DNA of 46,642 nt from Pseudoduganella buxea (GTDB lineage: Bacteria; Pseudomonadota; Gammaproteobacteria; Burkholderiales; Burkholderiaceae_D). The translations under genes and the position numbers were made by a program. This document shows positions 7,921 through 16,698 of the stretch, in pieces; position 1 is the stretch's first letter, and every line of letters starts with the position of its first letter. The notes below the pieces were generated by a model. The model saw nothing but the letters and a program-made list of their open reading frames with translations. It was not told where the DNA came from and searched no databases. Where the stretch lies: NCBI RefSeq assembly GCF_009720835.1, contig NZ_WNKZ01000046.1:1-46642 (forward strand), written 5' to 3'.

Positions 7921-8313
7921 ATGCGCATCGGCGAAATCGCCGCCGCTACCGGCATCAGCCGCGACACGCTGCGCTTCTACGAGAAGCGCGGGCTGTTGCG
8001 GGCCCGGCGCGGCAGCAACGGCTACCGCGAATATCCGCCCGAGGCGGTGGACTGGCTGCGCTACATCCGCACGGCGCAGGCGCTGGGCTTCACGCTGGCC
8101 GAAATCGAGGCCGACCTGCCCCTGCTGGCGGCGCCGAACGCCGTGTCGGCCGCGGCGCTGCGCCAGGCCATGCGCGGCAAGCTGGCCGAAATCGACCGCC
8201 GCATCGAGGCGCTGGCCATGCTGCGCGGCGAACTGGCGCGCCGGCTGGACACGATGCCGGCCGATTGCCCGCTGGCCTCGCGCGCCTTGCAGACCACTAC
8301 CGAAGCCGCCTGA
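7921..8313 (+). CDS. MerR-family transcriptional regulator
   Basis: A 130-residue regulator starting at the classic MRIGEIAAATGISRDTLRFYEKRGLL winged-helix segment; the ATG at 7921 follows GGAGGAA at good spacing. The HTH and wing occupy about 1–70, a dimerising antiparallel coiled-coil helix about 80–118. The C-terminal part has one Cys (in DCPLASRAL), not the CxnC pair of CueR/ZntR metal sensors, so it is more like the NmlR/AdhR or effector-less MerR groups that answer aldehyde or electrophile stress. It is divergent from the membrane-protein/VOC pair, whose promoter has the MerR layout, so it most likely controls those genes and itself. Confidence 0.9.
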   Translation: MRIGEIAAATGISRDTLRFYEKRGLLRARRGSNGYREYPPEAVDWLRYIRTAQALGFTLAEIEADLPLLAAPNAVSAAALRQAMRGKLAEIDRRIEALAMLRGELARRLDTMPADCPLASRALQTTTEAA

Positions 8314-8328
8314 CGGCAGTGCCGCCCG

Positions 8329-8955
8329 TCAGCGCGCCCACATCAGCCGCAAGCCCAGGCCGATGAAGACGATGCCGGCGGCCCGGTCCAGCAGCGGCCC
8401 GGCCTGGGGGTGGCGGTTCAGCCACTGCCCGACGGTGCCCGAGAAAAAGCCCAGCAATCCGAACAGCACGGCCGCCTGCAACGCGAAGGTGATGCCCAGC
8501 AGGCCCAGTTGCAGGCCCACGGCGCCGTTGGCGGGCACGACGAACTGGGGCAGGAAGGACAGGAAGAACAGCGTCACTTTCGGATTGATGGCGCTGGCCA
8601 TGCAGCCTTTCAGGAACAGCCGCGCCAGCGGCTCGTCGGTGCCGGCAGCGGCATCGATGCGCACGGCACCGGCATGGCGCAGTGCATTGAAGCCCAGCCA
8701 CAGCAGGTACAGGCCACCGGCCACGCGCAATCCCGTCAAGGCCAGCGGCGAGGCCGCCACCAGCGCGCTCACGCCCAGCACGGCCAGCAAGGTGTGACTG
8801 AGGCAGCCGAAGGCGCAACCGAGGCCGAAGGCGATGCCGCGACTGCGCCCTTTCGACATGCCCATGCCCAGCACCATCAGGTTATCCGGCCCCGGCGATA
8901 CGGTGAGCAGGACGGCGGTGAGGAGGAAGGCGGAGAACTGGGCAAGGGTCAGCAT
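8329..8955 (-). CDS. LysE/RhtB-family amino acid exporter
   Basis: A 208-residue, six-helix membrane protein of the LysE family, which exports amino acids or derivatives by proton antiport. The signature SPGPDNLMVLGMGMSKGRSRG occurs at about residues 21–41, and the later FLKGCMASAINPKVTLFFLSFLPQF block is typical. The ATG at 8955 aligns with family N-termini; an in-frame ATG 13 codons upstream would add an Arg-rich stretch and is less likely. It is convergent with merR (15-bp gap) and divergent from the Mut7-C gene. The substrate cannot be predicted. Confidence 0.9.
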   Translation of the reverse strand: MLTLAQFSAFLLTAVLLTVSPGPDNLMVLGMGMSKGRSRGIAFGLGCAFGCLSHTLLAVLGVSALVAASPLALTGLRVAGGLYLLWLGFNALRHAGAVRIDAAAGTDEPLARLFLKGCMASAINPKVTLFFLSFLPQFVVPANGAVGLQLGLLGITFALQAAVLFGLLGFFSGTVGQWLNRHPQAGPLLDRAAGIVFIGLGLRLMWAR

Positions 8956-9017
8956 GGGGCACTCGAGGCGAAAGCGGGAGCGCGAGTATACCAATGGCGC
9001 CGATGCGCTAGGATACG

Positions 9018-9746
9018 ATGATGACAGCGCCTGCCATGGTCACCGCCACCTTCACCTTCGACGCAGCCCTGCTGCCCTTCCTGCCGCGCCAGCGCCGCGC
9101 CGGGCCGTTCGCCACGCCGTGCGCGCGCGCCGCCACGGTCAAGCACATGGTCGAGGCGCTGGGCGTGCCGCACACGGAGGCGGGCACGATCCTGGTGAAC
9201 GGCAGGCCGGCGCCGCTCGACCGACTGCTGGAAGACGGCGATAGCGTGCAGGTGCTGGCCGTGGCGCCGACCGTGCTGACGCCGGGCGAAGCCCGCTTCA
9301 CGGCCGACGCCCACCTGGGCGGGCTGGCACGGCTGTTGCGGATGGCCGGCTTCGACACGCTGTACGACAACGGCGTCGACGATGCCGCCATCGAGGCCGA
9401 CGCGGCGGACGGCGGGCGCATCGCCCTGACGCGCGACCGCGAATTGCTGAAGCGGCGCGGCGTGGCGCGGGGCTGCTACGTGCGCGCGCTCAAGCCCGAG
9501 CAGCAGCTGGCCGAGGTCTTTGCGCGCTATGGCCTGGCCGGCGCCATGCGGCCGTTCACCTTGTGCCTGGCCTGCAACCTGCCCTTGCACGATGTGGCAA
9601 AGGCCGACGTGGCCGGGCGCCTGCCCCCTTCCGTGCGGCTGGTGCACCAGCACTTCCTCACCTGCCGGCAGTGCCACGGCGTGTTCTGGCAAGGCTCGCA
9701 CTGGCAGCGCATGCGCACCCTGCTGGACCGGGTGGGCGCTGCCTGA
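9018..9746 (+). CDS. Mut7-C ubiquitin-like/PIN-like RNase domain protein
   Basis: A 242-residue protein with three parts: an N-terminal ubiquitin-like (ThiS/MoaD-like) Mut7-C-associated domain (about 5–88, including TILVNGRPAPLDRLLEDGD), a Mut7-C PIN-like nuclease domain (about 92–170, with FTADAHLGGLARLLRMAGFDT and ALTRDRELL, acidic residues that could bind metal), and a C-terminal zinc ribbon with two CxxC pairs (LCLAC near 182, TCRQC near 216). The family is predicted to cut RNA but has little experimental work. In-frame ATGs at 9021 and 9036 are also possible. Divergent from the LysE gene. Confidence 0.85.
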   Translation: MMTAPAMVTATFTFDAALLPFLPRQRRAGPFATPCARAATVKHMVEALGVPHTEAGTILVNGRPAPLDRLLEDGDSVQVLAVAPTVLTPGEARFTADAHLGGLARLLRMAGFDTLYDNGVDDAAIEADAADGGRIALTRDRELLKRRGVARGCYVRALKPEQQLAEVFARYGLAGAMRPFTLCLACNLPLHDVAKADVAGRLPPSVRLVHQHFLTCRQCHGVFWQGSHWQRMRTLLDRVGAA

Positions 9747-9784
9747 CGCTTTTTCCCAACACGGCCGCCCCAATCGCACGTGCC

Positions 9785-9812
9785 TTGCGCGAGATTGCCC
9801 TACTTCAATAAT
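9785..9812 (+). promoter_or_regulatory. motA: Possible promoter of motA
   Basis: TTGCGC (9785–9790) and AATAAT (9807–9812) are spaced by 16 bp, 53 bases before the GTG start. A sigma-28 (FliA) box was searched for and not found at correct spacing. Confidence 0.3.
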
Positions 9813-9864
9813 GACCGCGCTATGGTTGACCGGATACCGATCAAGACAATGCGGGGAGGCTGGC

Positions 9865-10731
9865 GTGCTGGTGATCATGGGCTTTATCGTCGTTGCGGCC
9901 TCCGTTCTGGGCGGCTTCGCGCTGCAGGGCGGGCACCTGGCGGCGCTGTTCCAGCCGACGGAACTGTTGATCATCGGCGGCGCCGCGCTGGGGGCTTTTT
10001 GCGTCGCCAACGACCGCCGCTCGATCGCCGCCACCGTGGCCGCGCTGCCGCTGCTGTTCCAGACCTCGCGCCACTCCAAGGCCCTGTACCTGGATTTGAT
10101 GGCGCTGCTGTTCGAGCTGCTGACGAAGGTGCGCAAGGAAGGCATGATGGCCGTCGAAGGCGACGTCGATACGCCGCACGACAGCGCGCTGTTCGGCCGC
10201 TACCCCGCGATCCTGGCCGAGGCCCATGTCCTCGAGTTCATCACGGACTACCTGCGCCTGATGATCTCGGGGAATATGGACGCCTTCCAGATCGAGAACC
10301 TGATGGACAACGAGATCGACACCCACCACGAGGACAGCGAAGTGCCCGTCCAGGCCATTGCCCAGATGGCCGAGTCGATGCCGGCCTTCGGCATCGTCGC
10401 CGCCGTCATCGGCGTGGTGCACACGATGGCTTCGGTGGGCCTGCCGCCGGCGGAGCTGGGCATGCTGATCGCCGGCGCGCTGGTGGGCACCTTCATCGGC
10501 ATCCTGCTGTCGTACGGCTTCGTCGGCCCGCTGGCCGCGCTGCTGCGCAGCAAGCACGCCGAGACAGCCAGGATGTACCAGTGCATCAAGGTCACCCTGC
10601 TGGCAAGCCTGAACGGTTACGCGCCGGCGCTGGCCGTGGAATTCGGCCGCAAGGTCGTCTCGGCCATGGAACGCCCTTCGTTCCTGGAGCTGGACCGGCA
10701 GGTGCGGCAGGCACGGGCACCGGCGAAATAG
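9865..10731 (+). CDS. motA: Flagellar motor stator protein MotA
   Basis: A 288-residue inner-membrane protein that with MotB forms the proton-driven flagellar stator. The N-terminus LVIMGFIVVAASVLGGF and ALFQPTELLIIGGAALGAF are family hallmarks, and the TM3–TM4 block (PAFGIVAAVIGVVHTM … VGTFIGILLSYGFVGPLAALL) keeps both functional prolines. The charged cytoplasmic loop keeps Arg in KVRKEG and Glu in AVEGD, corresponding to E. coli Arg90 and Glu98, which contact FliG. The GTG start follows GGGGAGG at 9853–9859 and gives the normal length. No motB follows; dapC is next. The partner must lie elsewhere. Confidence 0.93.
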   Translation: MLVIMGFIVVAASVLGGFALQGGHLAALFQPTELLIIGGAALGAFCVANDRRSIAATVAALPLLFQTSRHSKALYLDLMALLFELLTKVRKEGMMAVEGDVDTPHDSALFGRYPAILAEAHVLEFITDYLRLMISGNMDAFQIENLMDNEIDTHHEDSEVPVQAIAQMAESMPAFGIVAAVIGVVHTMASVGLPPAELGMLIAGALVGTFIGILLSYGFVGPLAALLRSKHAETARMYQCIKVTLLASLNGYAPALAVEFGRKVVSAMERPSFLELDRQVRQARAPAK

Positions 10732-10792
10732 GCGAGGAGGGACGGCCGGACGGGCGTCGCGGCCCGCGCCAACGCCGGGCCCGCAGCCACGC

Positions 10793-10798
10793 TATAAT
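10793..10798 (+). promoter_or_regulatory. dapC: −10 box (TATAAT) ahead of dapC
   Basis: A perfect TATAAT in the frequent betaproteobacterial context GCTATAATG, 35 bases before the GTG start. No good −35 hexamer is seen. It overlaps the alternative ATG at 10797 and so argues against that start. Confidence 0.5.
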
Positions 10799-10832
10799 GA
10801 CTGGCTCCGTCCACGCCATCCAGCCGACCAAC

Positions 10833-12053
10833 GTGAATCCACTTCTCGACAAGCTGCATCCCTACCCGTTCGAAAAACTGCGCCAGCTGTTCGCGGGCGT
10901 AACGCCCAATGCCGCGCTGCGCCCCATCAGCCTGGGCATCGGCGAGCCGAAACACCCGACGCCCCAGTTCATCCGCCAGGCCCTGGCGGAGAACCTGGGC
11001 GGCCTGGCCACCTACCCCACAACGTCCGGCTCGGAGGCGCTGCGCGGCACCATCGCGGGCTGGCTGGAACGGCGCTACGACCTGCCGGCGCTGGACCCGG
11101 CCACGCAGGTGCTGCCCGTGAACGGTTCGCGCGAGGCGCTGTTCGCCTTTGCCCAGGCCGTGATCGACCCGGCCGCCAATGCGCTGGTGGTTTGCCCGAA
11201 CCCGTTCTACCAGATCTACGAAGGCGCGGCCTACCTGGCCGGCGCCGAGCCTTACTTCGTCAATTCGGACCCGGCCCGCAACTTCGCCTGCGACTACGAC
11301 AGCGTGCCCGACGAAGTGTGGAAGCGGGTGCAGCTGCTGTATCTGTGCTCGCCCGGTAACCCGACCGGTTCCGTGCTGTCGCTGACGGACTGGGAAAACC
11401 TGTTCGCGCTGTCCGAGCGTTACGACTTCGTGATCGCCTCGGACGAGTGCTACTCCGAGATCTACCACGGCGACGAGGCGCCGCTGGGCGCGCTGCAGGC
11501 GGCCCATATCCTGGGCCTGTCGTCGGTGGACAAGCCGTATGCCCGCCTGGTGGTGTTTTCCAGCCTGTCGAAGCGCTCCAACGTGCCGGGCCTGCGCTCG
11601 GGCTTCGTGGCCGGCGACGCCGACATCCTGAAGAAATTCCTGTTGTATCGTACCTACCACGGCGGCGCCATGAGTCCCGCCGTGCAGGCCGCATCGATCG
11701 CCGCGTGGAACGACGAGTCCCACGTGGCGGAAAACCGCACGCAGTACCGCGCCAAGTTCACCGTCATCACGCCGCTGTTGCAGCAGGTGCTGGACGTGGC
11801 ACTGCCCGACGCCGGCTTCTACCTGTGGGCCGACGTCAGCCGCACGGGCCTGACGGACGAAGAATTCGCCCGTCGCCTGTACGAACAATACAATGTCACG
11901 GTCCTGCCGGGCAGCTACCTGGCGCGCGATGCCCACGGCAGCAACCCTGGCCGCAACCGCATCCGCATGGCGCTGGTGGCCGAAACGGCCGAGGGCCTGG
12001 AAGCCGCACAGCGCATCGTCCAATTCTGTAACACCCTGACTCTACAAAGCTAA
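10833..12053 (+). CDS. dapC: Succinyldiaminopimelate transaminase
   Basis: A 406-residue PLP enzyme (aminotransferase class I/II) that converts N-succinyl-2-amino-6-ketopimelate to N-succinyl-LL-diaminopimelate in the lysine/peptidoglycan pathway. The start is taken as GTG because [19 protein letters not shown] is the usual DapC N-terminus. PLP-fold markers are present: [18 protein letters not shown], and the lysine-bearing [18 protein letters not shown]-terminal Arg (NRIRMALV) binds the carboxylate. A longer frame from ATG 10797 adds 12 residues and overlaps the TATAAT box. dapD follows after 4 bp, giving a dapCD operon. Confidence 0.93.
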   Translation: MNPLLDKLHPYPFEKLRQLFAGVTPNAALRPISLGIGEPKHPTPQFIRQALAENLGGLATYPTTSGSEALRGTIAGWLERRYDLPALDPATQVLPVNGSREALFAFAQAVIDPAANALVVCPNPFYQIYEGAAYLAGAEPYFVNSDPARNFACDYDSVPDEVWKRVQLLYLCSPGNPTGSVLSLTDWENLFALSERYDFVIASDECYSEIYHGDEAPLGALQAAHILGLSSVDKPYARLVVFSSLSKRSNVPGLRSGFVAGDADILKKFLLYRTYHGGAMSPAVQAASIAAWNDESHVAENRTQYRAKFTVITPLLQQVLDVALPDAGFYLWADVSRTGLTDEEFARRLYEQYNVTVLPGSYLARDAHGSNPGRNRIRMALVAETAEGLEAAQRIVQFCNTLTLQS

Positions 12054-12057
12054 CATC

Positions 12058-12885
12058 ATGACCCAACAACTTCAGCAAATCATCGAACAGGCCTGGGACA
12101 ACCGCGCCGAAATCAATCCGGGCAACGGCAGCGCCGAGCTGCGCGACGCCGTCTCGCACGTGCTGGCAGGCCTGGACAACGGCAGCCTGCGCGTGGCGCA
12201 GAAGGACAGCGGCACGTGGGTCGTCAACCAGTGGATCAAGAAGGCCGTGCTGCTGTCGTTCCGGCTGGAGAACAACGTCGTGCTGCCATCCGACGGCACG
12301 ATGCAGTTCTACGACAAGGTGCCCACCAAGTTCGCCGACTACACGCCGGAAGACTTCGCCAAGGGCGGCTTCCGTGTGGTGCCGCCGGCCGTGGCCCGCC
12401 GCGGCTCCTTCATCGGCAAGAACGTCGTGCTGATGCCTTCCTACGTCAATATCGGCGCCTATGTCGACGAAGGCGCGATGGTCGATACGTGGGCCACCGT
12501 CGGTTCCTGCGCCCAGATCGGCAAGAACGTCCACCTGTCCGGCGGCGTCGGCATCGGCGGCGTGCTCGAACCGATGCAGGCCAACCCCACCATCATCGAA
12601 GACAACTGCTTCATCGGCGCCCGCTCCGAGATCGTCGAAGGCGTCATCGTCGAAGAGAACTCCGTCATCTCGATGGGCGTCTACATCGGCCAGTCCACCA
12701 AGATCTACGACCGCGCCACCGGCGAAGTGACGTATGGCCGCATCCCGTCGGGCTCCGTCGTCGTCTCCGGCTCGCTGCCTTCGGCGGACGGCAAGTACAG
12801 CCTGTACTGCGCCGTCATCGTCAAGCGCGTCGATGCGCAGACCCGCGCCAAGACGGGCATCAACGAACTGCTGCGCGGCGTGTAA
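12058..12885 (+). CDS. dapD: 2,3,4,5-tetrahydropyridine-2,6-dicarboxylate N-succinyltransferase
   Basis: A 275-residue enzyme that transfers succinyl from succinyl-CoA to tetrahydrodipicolinate, the step before DapC. It has an N-terminal helical domain (1–100) and a left-handed beta-helix of hexapeptide repeats (about 105–240: [32 protein letters not shown] region and [22 protein letters not shown]). Length matches the family. It starts 4 bp after dapC and is followed by a strong intrinsic terminator at 12904–12938. Confidence 0.96.
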   Translation: MTQQLQQIIEQAWDNRAEINPGNGSAELRDAVSHVLAGLDNGSLRVAQKDSGTWVVNQWIKKAVLLSFRLENNVVLPSDGTMQFYDKVPTKFADYTPEDFAKGGFRVVPPAVARRGSFIGKNVVLMPSYVNIGAYVDEGAMVDTWATVGSCAQIGKNVHLSGGVGIGGVLEPMQANPTIIEDNCFIGARSEIVEGVIVEENSVISMGVYIGQSTKIYDRATGEVTYGRIPSGSVVVSGSLPSADGKYSLYCAVIVKRVDAQTRAKTGINELLRGV

Positions 12886-12903
12886 GCCGGCGCCTGATGC
12901 ATT

Positions 12904-12938
12904 GGGGACTGTCCCTTCGGGGACTGTCCCCGGTTTTT
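12904..12938 (+). terminator. Intrinsic terminator built from two GGGGACTGTCCC palindromes
   Basis: Two copies of GGGGACTGTCCC (12904–12915 and 12919–12931, the second ending CCCC) flank TTC. They fold into one hairpin: 11 paired bases with a single central T·T mismatch and a stable C(UUCG)G tetraloop, followed by GGTTTTT. It ends the dapCD transcript. The palindrome itself appears to be a dispersed repeat, since a decayed copy lies at 19366–19385 in the other direction. Confidence 0.8.
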
Positions 12939-12960
12939 CACCACGGATGGAAACGACACC

Positions 12961-14112
12961 ATGATGGACCGCCTGTTCCAGCTGATGAAGGAGAAGAACG
13001 CGTCGGACATGTTCTTCGCGGCGAATTCGCCGGTCCATATCAAGATCAACGGCAACCTGATTCCCATCAACCAGCAGAAGCTGGAGCCGGAGAACATCCG
13101 CGCCCTGCTGGCGGAGGTGTGCACGCCCCAGCAGATGGACGAGCTGGAAAGCACGAATGAACTGAACCTGGGCGTGTCGCGCGCCAACCTGGGGCGCTTT
13201 CGCCTGTCCGCGTTCCGGCAGCGCGGCAGCATCTCGGCCGTGTTCCGCTTCGTGCCGGCAGTGATTCCCGCCCTGGACGAACTGGGCCTGCCGCCCGTGC
13301 TGGCCGAACTGATCATGGAAAAGCGCGGCCTGCTGCTGCTGGTCGGCTCGACGGGATCGGGCAAGTCGACCACCATCGCCTCGATGCTGGACCACCGAAA
13401 CGAACTGCGGGCCGGCCATATCCTGACCCTGGAAGACCCGATCGAATACCTGTTCAAGAACCGCAAGTCGATCGTGAACCAGCGCGAGATCGGCAGCGAC
13501 GCGAAGGACTTCGAGACGGCCCTGCGCAACTCGCTGCGCCAGGCGCCGGACTGCATCATGATCGGCGAGATCCGCGACCGCGCCACGATGGCCGCCGCGC
13601 TCGCGTATGCCCAGTCGGGCCACCTGGTGCTGGCCACCCTGCACGCCAACAACAGCTACAACGCGCTGAACCGCATCATCAGCTTCTATCCCATCGAGAA
13701 CCGCCCTGCCCTGCTGCAGGACCTGGCGTCGACCGTCAAGGCCATCGTGTCGCAGCGGCTGATCCGCTCGAGCCAGGGCGGCACGCGTACGGCGGCCGTG
13801 GAGGTGATGGTCAATACCCGCCACGTGTCGGACCTGATCGAGAAAGGCGATATCGCCCAGATCAAGGAAGCGCTGGAGACGAGCATGTCGCCGGGATCGC
13901 AGTCCTTCGAGCAAGCCCTGTTCCGGCTCGTGCAGGAAGGCCGCATCACGCAGGAAGAGGCGCTGGCCAACGCCGATTCGGCCACCAACCTGCTGTGGTT
14001 GCTGAACAATGGCCCGGATTCGCGCCAGGCCAGCCGGCAGGCCGAGCCCGAGCCGAAACCGGCGGCCGATCCGGCCGGGCCGTCGTTCACGGAATTTACG
14101 CTGAACGGCTGA
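12961..14112 (+). CDS. pilU: Type IV pilus retraction ATPase, PilU type
   Basis: A 383-residue hexameric ATPase of the PilT/PilU group, working at the cytoplasmic base of type IV pili in retraction. It has an N-terminal PAS-like domain (1–110) and a RecA-like core: Walker A GSTGSGKST (about 117–125), Asp box LTLEDPIEYLF, Walker B IMIGEIRD and His box LATLHANNS. The C-terminal SMSPGSQSFEQALFRLV and SATNLLWLLNN are PilU-type rather than PilT-type. It is not next to pilT here but inside the dap cluster, after the dapD terminator, so it needs its own promoter. An ATG at 12964 is an equal start. Confidence 0.9.
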   Translation: MMDRLFQLMKEKNASDMFFAANSPVHIKINGNLIPINQQKLEPENIRALLAEVCTPQQMDELESTNELNLGVSRANLGRFRLSAFRQRGSISAVFRFVPAVIPALDELGLPPVLAELIMEKRGLLLLVGSTGSGKSTTIASMLDHRNELRAGHILTLEDPIEYLFKNRKSIVNQREIGSDAKDFETALRNSLRQAPDCIMIGEIRDRATMAAALAYAQSGHLVLATLHANNSYNALNRIISFYPIENRPALLQDLASTVKAIVSQRLIRSSQGGTRTAAVEVMVNTRHVSDLIEKGDIAQIKEALETSMSPGSQSFEQALFRLVQEGRITQEEALANADSATNLLWLLNNGPDSRQASRQAEPEPKPAADPAGPSFTEFTLNG

Positions 14113-14177
14113 CGCTTGCCGGCTGCGGCATCCAGGGTACCGGGGCATGCGACCTTGAAAGCCAGAACGAACAATCT

Positions 14178-14198
14178 GGGTCGGACCCGCCGGGTCCG
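14178..14198. repeat. GGGTCGGACCC palindrome with hairpin
   Basis: GGGTCGGACCC (14178–14188) is a perfect odd-centred palindrome that overlaps a 7-bp stem CGGACCC-gcc-GGGTCCG (14182–14198). It lies between pilU and the arsC-like gene. It resembles the other short palindromes of the window (GGGGACTGTCCCC, GGTGTCAGACACC) in build and placement. Confidence 0.55.
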
Positions 14199-14219
14199 CC
14201 CCCACCTGCCCGTGCGGGC

Positions 14220-14225
14220 TATAAT
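14220..14225 (+). promoter_or_regulatory. −10 box (TATAAT) ahead of the arsC-like–dapE genes
   Basis: TATAAT in the context GGGCTATAATG, 57 bases ahead of the ATG at 14282. No good −35 is visible, as for the dapC promoter. It probably serves arsC-like, dapE and perhaps prmB. Confidence 0.5.
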
Positions 14226-14281
14226 GTCGCACTTCACTTGCCCACGGCCCTGCACGCGGCCTTCGCTTCCTCCGACACTCC

Positions 14282-15773
<1,492 letters not shown>

Positions 15774-15809
15774 GCCACGCAGCGGCGCGCCACATCTTAT
15801 CGAGAACCT

Positions 15810-16697
15810 ATGGACACCTCTCTCTTCATCACGCCGCGCGACCTGCTGCGTTACGCCACCACGCGCTTCAATACCGAGAAACTGTTCTTCGGCCACGGCA
15901 GCGCCGAGGCGTTCGACGAAGCGGCCTACCTGATCCTGCATACCCTGAAGCTGCCGCTGGACAAGCTCGAGCCCTTCCTGGATGCGCGCCTGCTGCCGCA
16001 GGAAGTGCAGCAGGTGCTGGCGGTGATCGAGCGCCGCGCAACCGACCGTATCCCGGCCGCCTACATCACCAACGAAGCGTGGCTCGGCACCTACAGCTTC
16101 TATGTCGACGAGCGCACCATCGTGCCCCGTTCGTACATCGCCGAGCTGATTCCCGACTACTTCGCGCCGTGGGTGAACAACCCTGACGGCATCGCCAACG
16201 TGCTGGAACTGTGCACGGGCTCCGGCTGCCTGGCCATCATGATGGCCGACGCCTTCCCGGATGCCCAGGTCGACGCCGTCGACATCTCGCCGGATGCGCT
16301 GGCCGTTGCCCGCCGCAACGTCGACACGTACAAGCTGCAGGGCCGCGTCAACCTGATCGCCTCTGACCTGTACCAGAACGTGCCGCCGAAGAAGTACGAC
16401 CTGATCGTCACCAATCCGCCCTACGTCAATTCCGGTTCGATGGCCCAGCTGCCACGGGAATACCTGCACGAGCCGCAGATCGCGCTCGATGGCGGTGCCG
16501 ACGGGATGGACCTGGTGCGCAGGATCGTCGCCGGCGCGGCCGAGCGCCTGACGGAGGACGGCCTGTTGATCGTCGAAATCGGCAACGAGAAGGCCTACGC
16601 GGAGGCCGCCTTCGGCCACCTGGGCCTGACGTGGCTGACCACCAGCCAAGGGGATGACATGGTCTTCCTGCTGACCGCTGACCAACTGAAAATCTAA
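15810..16697 (+). CDS. prmB: Ribosomal protein uL3 glutamine N5-methyltransferase
   Basis: A 295-residue SAM-dependent methyltransferase. It has an N-terminal helical domain (1–100), a SAM-binding motif I at VLELCTGSGCLAIMMA, an acidic loop (VDAVDISPDAL) and the NPPYVN signature for amide methylation of glutamine. PrmB methylates a Gln of ribosomal protein L3. The sister enzyme PrmC (release factors) also has NPPY, but the length, RIPAAYIT segment and ELIPDYFAPW fit PrmB. It follows dapE by 36 bp and is 1 bp ahead of the ABC-F gene. Confidence 0.92.
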   Translation: MDTSLFITPRDLLRYATTRFNTEKLFFGHGSAEAFDEAAYLILHTLKLPLDKLEPFLDARLLPQEVQQVLAVIERRATDRIPAAYITNEAWLGTYSFYVDERTIVPRSYIAELIPDYFAPWVNNPDGIANVLELCTGSGCLAIMMADAFPDAQVDAVDISPDALAVARRNVDTYKLQGRVNLIASDLYQNVPPKKYDLIVTNPPYVNSGSMAQLPREYLHEPQIALDGGADGMDLVRRIVAGAAERLTEDGLLIVEIGNEKAYAEAAFGHLGLTWLTTSQGDDMVFLLTADQLKI

Positions 16698-16698
16698 G

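Noticed and set aside
9821..9843. Sigma-28 (FliA) promoter ahead of motA (TATGGTTG … ACCGATCA)
   Set aside because: The spacer is 7 bp instead of about 11 and both boxes are weak.
9780..10832. A long N-terminal extension of the dapC frame overlapping motA
   Set aside because: It is the high-GC shadow of motA in another frame; the DapC family N-terminus begins at the GTG at 10833 behind a TATAAT box.
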